This document shows positions 1 through 7,095 of a stretch of 12,941 nucleotides of DNA, one piece after another. The stretch spans positions 1 through 12,941 of the forward strand of contig SCSO01000178.1 in assembly GCA_004297865.1 (NCBI GenBank). Direction: 5' to 3'. Every line of letters starts with the position of its first letter. Position 1 is the stretch's first letter. This stretch comes from Legionella sp. GTDB lineage: Bacteria > Pseudomonadota > Gammaproteobacteria > Legionellales > Legionellaceae. Position numbers and translations under genes: made by a program. The notes below the pieces were generated by a model that worked only from the letters and a program-made list of their open reading frames with translations, made no database searches and was not told the origin of the DNA.

Positions 1-2250
1 TACCAACTCAGTGATCCGGGCTGGTCGCATGCTTCGCGTGCAGGAGCCGAAATTGCTAACGCTGGTGGCACAGTAGGTTCTTACATTGCTGATGCTCTGT
101 ATTTCGCTTTTGGTTACTTTGCTTTTTTAGTGCCCGTTGGTTTTGCTTATTTTGCTGGCGTTATTATTAAAGATTATCGCGCTTTCAAAACCCTAGATAG
201 CACCATCCTTACTTTAAGATCTGTAGGCTTATTGATGATGCTTGCAGGTGGTTGTGGTTTATTAAGCATAGAACCGCAAATTCGTAATCTAGACGCTGTG
301 CATAGCGCTGGTGGGGTTATTGGCCAAGCAGTGGGTGGCGGTTGGTATCAAATGTTGAATTTGCATGGTGCAACTTTAGTTCTCATGGCTATGCTACTAG
401 TCGGTATTACTTGGTTGACTGGTTTATCTTGGCTTAAAGCCACTGAAATGGTCGGATATTACACATTGTCTGCTTTTGAATTGGCGTTGAGTGCACTCAA
501 AAAATTAGAACATCTTGGCACTTCTAAGATAAAAGAAGAGAAAGCGCGCTCGCCTAAAAAAGACCCTAAAATTGTCGTCGAAGCAAGAGAGGTACCTAAA
601 CTCTTTAAAACGAAGAAAGAGATTGAGGCACCTAAAGAACGTGCAGCACCCATATTATTTGTTAATCCTGAAAGAGTTGAACCTAGCAAACCTGTGATTC
701 GAGAAATACGCGAACCTAAAGAATTTCGTGCTCCCAAAAATAACACCTTTACTAACGTAGGTTTGCCCAGCCTAGATCTCTTAGACAAAGGCCAACCCGG
801 TAAACCCATGGGCGGATATACTCACGAAGAATTAGAAAATGTTTCGCGTGATGTAGAACAACATCTTTTAGATTTCGGTATTCAGGCGGATGTGGTCGCT
901 GTGCATCCCGGACCGGTAGTGACCCGTTTTGAATTGCAATTGGCAGCGGGTATAAAGGTCAGTAAGTTAACCGCTTTGTCTAAAGACTTAGCGCGCTCAT
1001 TATCGGTGGTTTCCGTACGCGTGGTGGAAGTAATTCCTGGCAAAACTGTTGTGGGCTTAGAACTACCTAATCATTCTCGAGAAACAGTACGTTTATCTGA
1101 TGTCTTAAATGCAGAAGTCTATCAACAAGCCCATTCACCTATCACCTTGGCCTTAGGTGTAGATATTGCTGGCCATCCCATGGTGGTTGATTTAGCGAAG
1201 ATGCCGCATCTGTTAGTTGCAGGCACCACTGGTTCGGGTAAATCAGTTGGTATTAATGCCATGATTTTAAGTATCTTGTTCAAGGCAACTCCTGAACAAG
1301 TGCGTTTGATTATGATTGATCCTAAAATGTTGGAATTATCCGTTTACGATGGCATTCCTCATTTATTAACTCCAGTAGTAACGGATATGAAAGAAGCCGC
1401 TAGCGCTTTGCGTTGGTGTGTAGAAGAAATGGAAAGACGTTACAAACTGATGTCTGCTTTAGGCGTACGTAATTTAGCTGGCTATAATACCAAAATAACT
1501 GAAGCTAGAGAAAATGGTAATCCTTTGGTCAATCCTTTGTGGAAGCCAGTAGATTCTATGGATGCCACTGCTCCTGAGCTCGATGCATTACCTTATGTGG
1601 TAGTGGTTATCGATGAGCTTGCGGACATGATGATGGTCGTTGGTAAGAAAGTAGAGCAATTGATTGCTCGTATTGCCCAAAAGGCGCGTGCCGCGGGAAT
1701 TCATATGATCCTTGCCACCCAAAGACCTTCGGTGGATGTATTAACGGGTTTAATTAAGTCCAACATTCCTACGCGCATGTCTTTCCAAGTTTCTTCAAAA
1801 ATCGATTCGCGCACCATTCTTGATCAGCAAGGTGCTGAACAATTATTGGGTCATGGCGATATGCTATACTTGGCACCCGGAAGTGGCGCACCATTGCGAG
1901 TGCATGGGGCTTTTGTGGATGATAAAGAAGTCCATCGCATTTCTGATGATTGGCGTAGTCGAGGTGAGCCTGATTATGTGGACGATATTTTAAAATTCAC
2001 TAGCGATAGCACTGAAGGTGGCTTAGACGAAGAAGGTCAATCTACAGAAGATGAAGACCCACTCTATGACCAAGCAGTTGAGTTTGTAGTGCAAACCCGT
2101 AAGGCCAGTATTTCTGCAGTTCAGCGTCGTTTAAAAATCGGTTACAACCGTGCCGCTCGTATGGTTGAAGAAATGGAACGTTGCGGAATCGTTGGGCCTT
2201 TAGATGGTGGATACCGTGATGTGTTGATCACATCAGTAACAGAGGATTAA
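1..2250 (+). CDS. ftsK: DNA translocase FtsK, 5'-truncated by window edge
   Basis: FtsK anchors at the division septum and pumps chromosomal DNA so that the termini clear the closing septum and XerCD can resolve dimers. The frame is open from base 1 and the first visible residues (SHASRAGAEIANAGG at residues 9-23 of the visible part) match the periplasmic loop of the membrane domain, so the real start lies upstream. Visible hydrophobic segments lie near residues 30-54, 75-90 and 126-144. A Lys/Pro/Glu-rich linker follows (about 150-255). The RecA-like motor has Walker A GTTGSGKS at 408-415 and Walker B VVVVIDE at 533-539. The C-terminal winged-helix gamma domain (about 685-745) contains the NRAARMVEEMERCGIVG recognition region that reads KOPS sites. 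The linker is much shorter than in E. coli FtsK (1329 residues). The 749 visible residues suggest a total somewhat under 800 if only the first membrane segment is missing, which is an inference. The gene ends with an AGAGGA that serves lolA. GTG 130 is an internal codon, not the start. Confidence 0.96.
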   Translation, partial: YQLSDPGWSHASRAGAEIANAGGTVGSYIADALYFAFGYFAFLVPVGFAYFAGVIIKDYRAFKTLDSTILTLRSVGLLMMLAGGCGLLSIEPQIRNLDAVHSAGGVIGQAVGGGWYQMLNLHGATLVLMAMLLVGITWLTGLSWLKATEMVGYYTLSAFELALSALKKLEHLGTSKIKEEKARSPKKDPKIVVEAREVPKLFKTKKEIEAPKERAAPILFVNPERVEPSKPVIREIREPKEFRAPKNNTFTNVGLPSLDLLDKGQPGKPMGGYTHEELENVSRDVEQHLLDFGIQADVVAVHPGPVVTRFELQLAAGIKVSKLTALSKDLARSLSVVSVRVVEVIPGKTVVGLELPNHSRETVRLSDVLNAEVYQQAHSPITLALGVDIAGHPMVVDLAKMPHLLVAGTTGSGKSVGINAMILSILFKATPEQVRLIMIDPKMLELSVYDGIPHLLTPVVTDMKEAASALRWCVEEMERRYKLMSALGVRNLAGYNTKITEARENGNPLVNPLWKPVDSMDATAPELDALPYVVVVIDELADMMMVVGKKVEQLIARIAQKARAAGIHMILATQRPSVDVLTGLIKSNIPTRMSFQVSSKIDSRTILDQQGAEQLLGHGDMLYLAPGSGAPLRVHGAFVDDKEVHRISDDWRSRGEPDYVDDILKFTSDSTEGGLDEEGQSTEDEDPLYDQAVEFVVQTRKASISAVQRRLKIGYNRAARMVEEMERCGIVGPLDGGYRDVLITSVTED

Positions 2251-2252
2251 AA

Positions 2253-2861
2253 ATGAAAAAATTACTTTGGGCAACCTTGCTTTGTTTTTCTTGTACAGCC
2301 TTTTGTGAAACCCCTGCAGAGCTTGTGCGTGCTAAATTGAATGCCTTACATACGATGACGGCTAATTTTAAACAAACCGTAAAAGCTAAAAAGAAAGAAG
2401 TATCCAATTCTTCAGGAAGCATGGCTTTAGAAAGACCAGGTCGTTTTCGTTGGCAGACTAAAGAGCCTATGGAGCAATTAGTTGTTGCTGATGGTAAGAA
2501 GATGTGGGTTTATGATACTGATTTAGAGCAAGTGACTGTCAAAAAACAAGAAAAGGGGTTAGGTGGAACTGCGGCTTTATTTTTAAGCGGCTATGATGAC
2601 AACATTACCAAAGATTTTGAAGTCAGCCAGATCACCCAAGGTAAAAATCAGGTATTTGATTTAAAGTCCAAATCATCCAAAGAAAATTTCCAAAGGATTA
2701 AATTATTATTTACCGAGGAAAATTTGACTGGTTTGGAGTTATACGATCAATTGGGGCAGATTACTTATGTGAAGCTAGTAAAAATCCAAGCGAATCCCAA
2801 ATTAGATGCTAAACTTTTTCAATTCAAACCTCCAAAAGGGGTTGATGTGGTAGAACAATGA
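2253..2861 (+). CDS. lolA: Outer-membrane lipoprotein carrier protein LolA
   Basis: LolA is the periplasmic chaperone that takes lipoproteins from the LolCDE transporter at the inner membrane and passes them to LolB at the outer membrane. The 202-residue product begins with a Sec signal peptide (MKKLLWATLLCFSCTAFC, residues 1-18) with A-F-C before the cut. This is not a lipobox, so signal peptidase I cleavage is expected. The mature part has the LolA pattern: an early amphipathic helix, ALERPGRFRW (58-67), a DGKKMWVYD strand, and the ending FQFKPPKGVDVVEQ. If cleavage follows residue 18, Arg61 becomes mature Arg43, the position of the functionally important Arg43 of E. coli LolA. The Shine-Dalgarno AGAGGA (2241-2246) lies inside the end of ftsK, and the stop overlaps the rarA start. 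The order ftsK-lolA-rarA is standard in gammaproteobacteria and supports the call. Confidence 0.95.
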   Translation: MKKLLWATLLCFSCTAFCETPAELVRAKLNALHTMTANFKQTVKAKKKEVSNSSGSMALERPGRFRWQTKEPMEQLVVADGKKMWVYDTDLEQVTVKKQEKGLGGTAALFLSGYDDNITKDFEVSQITQGKNQVFDLKSKSSKENFQRIKLLFTEENLTGLELYDQLGQITYVKLVKIQANPKLDAKLFQFKPPKGVDVVEQ

Positions 2862-4156
2862 GTCTGTTTGCTACTGAACCCACACCACCTTTAGCTGAAT
2901 TCTTACGCCCGAAGACCTTAGATGAGGTCTTCGGGCAAAGTCATTTATTGGGGGAAGGAAAACCACTCAAATTAAGTTTTCTGGCGGGCAAAGTTCATTC
3001 GATGATCCTCTGGGGCCCACCTGGAGTAGGCAAAACCACCATTGCCCGTTTAACTGCGGAAGCGTTTAATTGCGAATGGATTGCTTTATCGGCAGTCTTT
3101 TCTGGGGTCAAGGATATTCGTGCGGCTATAGAAAAAGCTCAAGAAAATTTAATTTATGAGAAAAGTACGATTCTTTTCATTGATGAAATTCATCGTTTTA
3201 ATAAAGCACAGCAAGATGCCTTATTGCCTTATACTGAATCCGGGCTCATTACCTTTATTGGAGCAACTACGGAAAATCCTTCCTTTGAGGTCAACTCGGC
3301 TTTGCTATCACGTGCGCAAGTCTATGTTTTAAATTCTTTGACTGAAGATGAGTTAAAACAATTAGTTCATAGAGCACAAGAAAGAGTATTGAATCATTTA
3401 CAATTGAGCGATGAGGCTATAGATATCATTGTTAATTATGCAGATGGAGATGCCCGCCGCTTATTGAATCTTTTAGAGCAAATTAATAATGCTTGTCAGG
3501 CTTTACACATCAATGAAGTGAGTAAAGACTTCGTATTAAATGCTCTGGCTCAAGGCGGAAAACGTTTTGATAAAGGCGGCGAAAATTTCTATGATCAAAT
3601 TTCTGCCTTGCATAAATCGGTTCGAGGTTCAAATCCCGATGCTTCATTGTATTGGTTTTGCAGAATGCTAGATGGCGGCGCGGATCCTTTGTACTTGGCC
3701 CGAAGAATTATACGAATGGCCTATGAGGACATTGGTTTAGCGGATCCTAAGGCTATGCAGGTAGTGAATGAAGCCGCTGCAACCTATGAACGTTTGGGCT
3801 CTCCAGAAGGGGAATTAGCTCTGGCGCAAGCGGTTCTCTATTTGGCGGTGGCTCCTAAAAGTAATGCGGGTTATAAAGCATTCGGCCAAGCGATGGATTT
3901 TGTTAAAAAAGATAAGTCGCGAGAAGTCCCCATTCATTTGCGCAATGCGCCTACGCGTTTGATGAAAGAATTAGGTTATGGCCACGAGTATCGTTATGCA
4001 CATGACGAGCCCTATGCTTACGCTGCAGGGGAGAATTATTTTCCAGAAGGCATGAAAGTTCCAAATTGGTATCAACCGGTGGATCGCGGTTTAGAAATTA
4101 AAATTGCGGAGAAATTGAAGTTTTTAAAAAGTTTGGATGAACAAGAAAAAAAATAA
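2858..4156 (+). CDS. rarA: Replication-associated recombination protein A (RarA/MgsA, AAA+ ATPase)
   Basis: RarA is a clamp-loader-like AAA+ ATPase (WRNIP1/Mgs1 family) that acts at stalled replication forks and interacts with SSB and single-stranded/double-stranded DNA junctions. The 432-residue protein is close to the usual length (E. coli 447). Visible motifs are Walker A GPPGVGKTT (53-61), Walker B ILFIDEIHRF (105-114, with Asp109 and Glu110), sensor-1 region IGATTENPSFEVNSALLSRAQVY, and the family-specific C-terminal part FYDQISALHKSVRGS, LAVAPKSNAGYKAF, PIHLRNAPTRLMKELGYG and YRYAHDEPYAYAAGENYFP. The ATG at 2858 overlaps the lolA stop (ATGA), which implies translational coupling; no strong separate ribosome binding site is seen. 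A perfect 12-bp inverted repeat occupies codons 17 to 27. No T-rich intrinsic terminator is visible after the stop. Confidence 0.96.
   Translation: MSLFATEPTPPLAEFLRPKTLDEVFGQSHLLGEGKPLKLSFLAGKVHSMILWGPPGVGKTTIARLTAEAFNCEWIALSAVFSGVKDIRAAIEKAQENLIYEKSTILFIDEIHRFNKAQQDALLPYTESGLITFIGATTENPSFEVNSALLSRAQVYVLNSLTEDELKQLVHRAQERVLNHLQLSDEAIDIIVNYADGDARRLLNLLEQINNACQALHINEVSKDFVLNALAQGGKRFDKGGENFYDQISALHKSVRGSNPDASLYWFCRMLDGGADPLYLARRIIRMAYEDIGLADPKAMQVVNEAAATYERLGSPEGELALAQAVLYLAVAPKSNAGYKAFGQAMDFVKKDKSREVPIHLRNAPTRLMKELGYGHEYRYAHDEPYAYAAGENYFPEGMKVPNWYQPVDRGLEIKIAEKLKFLKSLDEQEKK
2907..2936. repeat. Perfect 12-bp inverted repeat inside the start of rarA
   Basis: GCCCGAAGACCT (2907-2918) is followed after six bases (TAGATG) by its exact reverse complement AGGTCTTCGGGC (2925-2936). 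In RNA this gives a strong, GC-rich 12-bp hairpin about 46 bases after the lolA stop codon and 50 bases into rarA. The next bases are AAAGTCATTT, so there is no U-tract and it is not a canonical intrinsic terminator. It encodes conserved-looking RarA residues (RPKTLDEVFGQ). It may be chance, an mRNA 3'-end stabiliser for ftsK-lolA after processing, or a brake on rarA translation. Confidence 0.85.
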
Positions 4157-4188
4157 TAATTTCCCTCTATCTCACAAGATCTTTGTTG

Positions 4189-4198
4189 GGTCGCGACC
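4189..4198. promoter_or_regulatory. Palindrome GGTCGCGACC in the rarA-flrB gap (possible operator)
   Basis: GGTCGCGACC is a perfect 10-bp palindrome, extending to 12 matched positions of 14 when flanking bases are counted (T at 4187 with A at 4200, mismatch between). It is GC-rich inside an AT-rich intergenic stretch. It lies about 150 bases upstream of the transcription start predicted from the sigma-54 promoter. It could be a protein-binding site for an activator or repressor, or part of the rarA 3' end. No matching regulator is identified, and the function is not shown. Confidence 0.3.
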
Positions 4199-4230
4199 TA
4201 AACTCCATTGCTTTCACCAGGACTTCTTAT

Positions 4231-4253
4231 GACGGATATTTTGCAAAACCGTC
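4231..4253. promoter_or_regulatory. Imperfect palindrome upstream of the sigma-54 promoter (possible activator site)
   Basis: GACGG (4231-4235) and CCGTC (4249-4253) form inverted arms around a central 10-bp palindrome TTTTGCAAAA (4239-4248), with three extra bases (ATA) on the left. The centre is about 100 bases before the predicted transcription start near 4343, a distance typical for binding sites of sigma-54 activators. In polar-flagellum systems FlrA/FleQ activates flrBC/fleSR, so this is a candidate site by position. The sequence does not match the published FleQ consensus well. The downstream run is A-rich rather than T-rich, so it is not a forward terminator. Confidence 0.3.
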
Positions 4254-4316
4254 AAAAAACTGTCTAATCTCATAAAATAAAGTCATAACTCATTGATTTT
4301 AAAACAATTCCAAAAT

Positions 4317-4332
4317 TGGCTCGAATTTTGCA
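4317..4332 (+). promoter_or_regulatory. Sigma-54 (RpoN) promoter of the flrBC-fli operon
   Basis: TGGCTCG-AATT-TTGCA fits the sigma-54 consensus TGGCACG-N4-TTGCA with a single change (A to T at the fifth base). The invariant GG (4318-4319) and GC (4330-4331) have the exact spacing required. Transcription should start about 12 bases after the GC, near 4343, leaving a leader of about 24 bases before ATG 4367. In Vibrio and Pseudomonas the equivalent kinase-regulator pair is transcribed from a sigma-54 promoter under the master regulator FlrA/FleQ, so both position and sequence agree. It is the only clear promoter I see ahead of the flagellar block. Confidence 0.8.
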
Positions 4333-4366
4333 ACACAGCTCATATAACAATAAAAAAAGAAATACT

Positions 4367-5392
4367 ATGCATTACTCCAATTACCAAACATGTGCTGTCA
4401 GACCACAGATACCTTTATCTGAATGGGATATTTTATCAAGTCTTCCCACGGCTTTGGTAATTCTTAACGCTCAAGGTCGAATTGTTTGGTTAAATCCCTC
4501 TGCGGAAGAAATGTTAGGTTATGGCCTATTAGATTCACTTTGGTTAGACGTCATCCAAAAAGCCTTTGTTCCTCGCGATGATGATGGCCATGAAGTCTCT
4601 CTAGCCGATGGTCGACGAGTTCATGTGGCTATTTCATCTTTAGACAGTCTGCCCGGAATATTGATCACTCTTACCGATATCACTGCGTCTCGCGATTATG
4701 AAAAAGCCAAAGAAAATGACAAACGCCTGGTTTCAATTGGTACCATGACCGCTCAATTAGCGCATCAAATTCGCACACCTCTGGCTTCTGCAATGTTGTA
4801 TAGCGAACATTTATCCACTTTGCCCAATTTAGATAATCGTAGTCAGACCTGGATTCGCCGTTTACAAGAATGTCATGCCAGCATTGAGCAACAAATTCAA
4901 GATTTATTACTTTTTGCAAGGGGTACCTCTATAGAGCCTAAATGGGTTAATATGGATCTTTGGTGTACTCAATTAATCCAAAGAGCACAACCCTATGTGG
5001 AAAGTTATTCAGCATTATTTAAGGTGCATAACCATTTAATGCATAAAGAAGGCTTTATCCATGGAGAGTCATTAATTGGGGTAGTTCTCAATTTAATTAT
5101 CAATTCTTTACAGTCTGAAGCAATAGAAATTGATTTAACGCTTGCATCAATGGATGATTCGGGTATACAAATATCAGTAGAGGATAATGGAACTGGAATG
5201 ACCGAAGAGGTGAAGACGCAAGCTTTCTCACCTTTTTATACCACTAAAGCACAAGGTACAGGATTAGGTTTAGCTGTAGTTTTTGCTGTCGTTAAAGCGC
5301 ATGGAGGCACTGTCAGTTTAGAGTCTGAAAAAGGTATTGGTACCCAGGTTAATTTATATTTACCTGGTAGGAATAAAGTCTTAGGAACGTAA
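4367..5392 (+). CDS. flrB: Flagellar sensor histidine kinase, FlrB/FleS type
   Basis: This is the kinase of the two-component pair that switches on mid-stage (class III) flagellar genes by phosphorylating the adjacent sigma-54 activator. The 341-residue protein has no membrane segment, as expected for the cytosolic FlrB/FleS family. A PAS domain covers roughly residues 16-110 (ALVILNAQGRIVWLNPSAEEMLGY near its start). The HisKA helix contains the H-box AHQIRTPL with His133. The ATPase domain shows the N-box LNLIINSLQ (Asn246), G1 box DNGTG (273-277), an F-box region FSPFYTT, and G2 box GTGLGL (297-302). I chose ATG 4367 instead of the in-frame TTG at 4316, because that TTG lies within the sigma-54 promoter and upstream of the predicted transcript start. 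The ribosome binding site is weak (A-rich, AAAGAA). flrC follows after 14 bases. The name fleS would be equally valid. Confidence 0.88.
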   Translation: MHYSNYQTCAVRPQIPLSEWDILSSLPTALVILNAQGRIVWLNPSAEEMLGYGLLDSLWLDVIQKAFVPRDDDGHEVSLADGRRVHVAISSLDSLPGILITLTDITASRDYEKAKENDKRLVSIGTMTAQLAHQIRTPLASAMLYSEHLSTLPNLDNRSQTWIRRLQECHASIEQQIQDLLLFARGTSIEPKWVNMDLWCTQLIQRAQPYVESYSALFKVHNHLMHKEGFIHGESLIGVVLNLIINSLQSEAIEIDLTLASMDDSGIQISVEDNGTGMTEEVKTQAFSPFYTTKAQGTGLGLAVVFAVVKAHGGTVSLESEKGIGTQVNLYLPGRNKVLGT

Positions 5393-5406
5393 AACAAGGA
5401 TTTTAT

Positions 5407-6732
5407 ATGAGCCATATACTAATTGTTGAAGATGATCCAGTATTGAGAGAAGCGCTGGCTGAAACGATGACTATTGCTGGCCATACCTATATTACTGCGC
5501 GTGACGGAAAAGAAGCCCTAGTACTTTTAGATATTCATCATCCTGCATTAGTATTGACCGATATCCGCATGGACAATCTGGATGGTAATCAACTGTTATC
5601 GGAAATACAAAAAAAACGCCCAGGTATTCCCGTCATATTAATGACAGCTTTTGGTTCAGTAGAAGATGCGGTTGTTGCTATTCGACATGGGGCGGTAGAT
5701 TATCTACAAAAACCTTTCAGTGCACAAACTTTAACCGATAAAATTGCGCAACATGTTAAAGAACCTATGGTTGATGAGAGCCATGATCCTATAGCGCAAG
5801 ATCCAAAGAGTCAGGCTTTGGTTACTATGGCTTTAAAAGTAGCACAGTCAGATGTTGGGGTTATGATTAGTGGTGAGAGCGGTACGGGTAAAGAAGTCTT
5901 GGCTCATTTTATTCATGATCACTCTCCCCGTCGCAAACAACCTTTTATTGCCATCAACTGCGCTGCTATCCCTGAACAAATGCTAGAAGCGACTCTTTTT
6001 GGTTATGAAAAAGGTTCTTTTACCGGAGCTTATAAATCCACTCCAGGTAAATTCGAACAGGCTCAAGGTGGAACCTTATTACTCGATGAAGTCAGCGAGA
6101 TGAGTTTGCCTTTGCAAGCGAAATTGCTACGTGTTTTACAAGAAAAAGAAGTAGAGCGCATTGGCTCTAACAAAATGATTAGTTTAGACGTGCGCATTCT
6201 AGCTACCACCAACCGTCAATTAAAAGAAGAAGTACAAGCTGGGCGTTTCCGCGAGGATTTATTTTATCGTTTAAATATCTTCCCTTTGCAATGGCATCCT
6301 TTGCGAGAAAGAAAAAATGACATTATTCCTTTAGCAAATTATTTAATTCGTAAGCACTGTCACCATAAACAACCTATCGTTCCGGTGATTAGTCCCTCGG
6401 CACAAAAAGCGATGTTGGCTTATCCTTGGCCTGGAAATGCTCGTGAATTAGACAACGTGATTCAACGTGCTTTAGTTCTACAAGTGCAAGGCATTATTGA
6501 AGAAGAGCATTTGCAATTATCGACCACAACTATAATTCCTGCATCCGAAGTGCCTACTGAAACGGCAAGTAACAGCAGTAAGAATTTACAAATTCATGAA
6601 TTTGAATTGATTGAAAAAACTTTATTAGAACATGAAGGTAATCGTCAACAAGTTGCTGCTTTACTGGGGGTTAGCGAAAGAACTTTGCGTTATAAGTTAG
6701 CCAAAATGCGTGAAGAAGGGTACGTTGTTTAA
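5407..6732 (+). CDS. flrC: Sigma-54-dependent flagellar response regulator, FlrC/FleR type
   Basis: This is an NtrC-class activator that, once phosphorylated by the upstream kinase, remodels sigma-54 RNA polymerase at flagellar basal-body and hook promoters. The 441-residue protein has three domains. The receiver (about 3-115) has acidic residues Glu8, Asp9 and Asp10, phosphoacceptor Asp52 and the conserved Lys in LQKPF. The AAA+ domain has Walker A GESGTGKE (156-163), sigma-54 contact loop GSFTGA (203-208) and Walker B TLLLDE (223-228). The C-terminal Fis-type helix-turn-helix (about 395-437) contains NRQQVAALLGVSERTLRYKL. The contact loop has Ser where most family members have Ala (GAFTGA). 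A clear AAGGA lies before ATG 5407. fliE starts 13 bases after the stop, so the regulator is probably co-transcribed with genes of its own regulon. Assignment to FlrC/FleR rather than another NtrC-type regulator rests on gene order. Confidence 0.9.
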   Translation: MSHILIVEDDPVLREALAETMTIAGHTYITARDGKEALVLLDIHHPALVLTDIRMDNLDGNQLLSEIQKKRPGIPVILMTAFGSVEDAVVAIRHGAVDYLQKPFSAQTLTDKIAQHVKEPMVDESHDPIAQDPKSQALVTMALKVAQSDVGVMISGESGTGKEVLAHFIHDHSPRRKQPFIAINCAAIPEQMLEATLFGYEKGSFTGAYKSTPGKFEQAQGGTLLLDEVSEMSLPLQAKLLRVLQEKEVERIGSNKMISLDVRILATTNRQLKEEVQAGRFREDLFYRLNIFPLQWHPLRERKNDIIPLANYLIRKHCHHKQPIVPVISPSAQKAMLAYPWPGNARELDNVIQRALVLQVQGIIEEEHLQLSTTTIIPASEVPTETASNSSKNLQIHEFELIEKTLLEHEGNRQQVAALLGVSERTLRYKLAKMREEGYVV

Positions 6733-6745
6733 TAGGAGATAATCA

Positions 6746-7063
6746 ATGAGCGACGTAAATACAGTTAATTTGATTAATCAAATGAGAACAATGGCAAATG
6801 AAGCCAGTGGTTCTTCCGTTGAATTTGGGGGCAAAGGTGTGGATTCATTCAACAACGTATTTCGTAGTGTAATGACCCAGATTAATGATTTAACCCAAAA
6901 TGCTGATGCCCTAAAAACCCGATTTGAATTAGGCGATCCCAATGTCAGTTTGGGAGAAGTCATGATTGCTAGCCAAAAATCCAATTTAGGATTTGAAGCG
7001 GCATTAAGAGTTAGAAACAGAGTGGTGCAAGCTTATCAAGACATAATGAATATGCCGGTATAA
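6746..7063 (+). CDS. fliE: Flagellar hook-basal body complex protein FliE
   Basis: FliE is a small rod protein that joins the MS ring to the proximal rod and is among the first substrates of the flagellar export apparatus. At 105 residues it has the family's usual length (about 104). The C-terminal signature is visible: LGEVMIASQKSNLGFEAAL followed by RVRNRVVQAYQDIMNMPV. The N-terminal part is polar and Ser/Asn-rich, as is usual. Ribosome binding site AGGAG (6734-6738) is well placed before ATG 6746. There is no recognisable promoter in the 13-base gap after flrC, and I found no well-spaced sigma-54 site in the end of flrC, so it is probably read from the promoter at 4317. Confidence 0.95.
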   Translation: MSDVNTVNLINQMRTMANEASGSSVEFGGKGVDSFNNVFRSVMTQINDLTQNADALKTRFELGDPNVSLGEVMIASQKSNLGFEAALRVRNRVVQAYQDIMNMPV

Positions 7064-7095
7064 GCATTTAAAGGATAAAATCACAGGAGTGAATC

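Noticed and set aside
130..132. GTG as the start of ftsK
   Set aside because: The frame is open to base 1 and the upstream residues match the conserved FtsK periplasmic loop, so the gene begins before the window.
459..809. Minus-strand open frame opposite ftsK (116 codons)
   Set aside because: It lies opposite the low-complexity linker of a certain gene, has a Ser/Leu-rich composition typical of antisense frames, and shows no motif or ribosome binding site.
4282..4297. FleQ-box-like GTCA...TGAT pair upstream of the promoter
   Set aside because: The half-sites are spaced eight bases apart instead of six and one arm is imperfect; too weak to call.
4316..4366. TTG-initiated N-terminal extension of the histidine kinase
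   Set aside because: The TTG is part of the -24 element of the sigma-54 promoter and lies upstream of the predicted transcript start; the added 17 residues look like untranslated AT-rich sequence.
5344..5367. CCAGGT/ACCTGG inverted repeat near the end of flrB
   Set aside because: Only six perfect pairs around a 12-base AT-rich loop, within coding sequence and with no T-tract; chance is a sufficient explanation.
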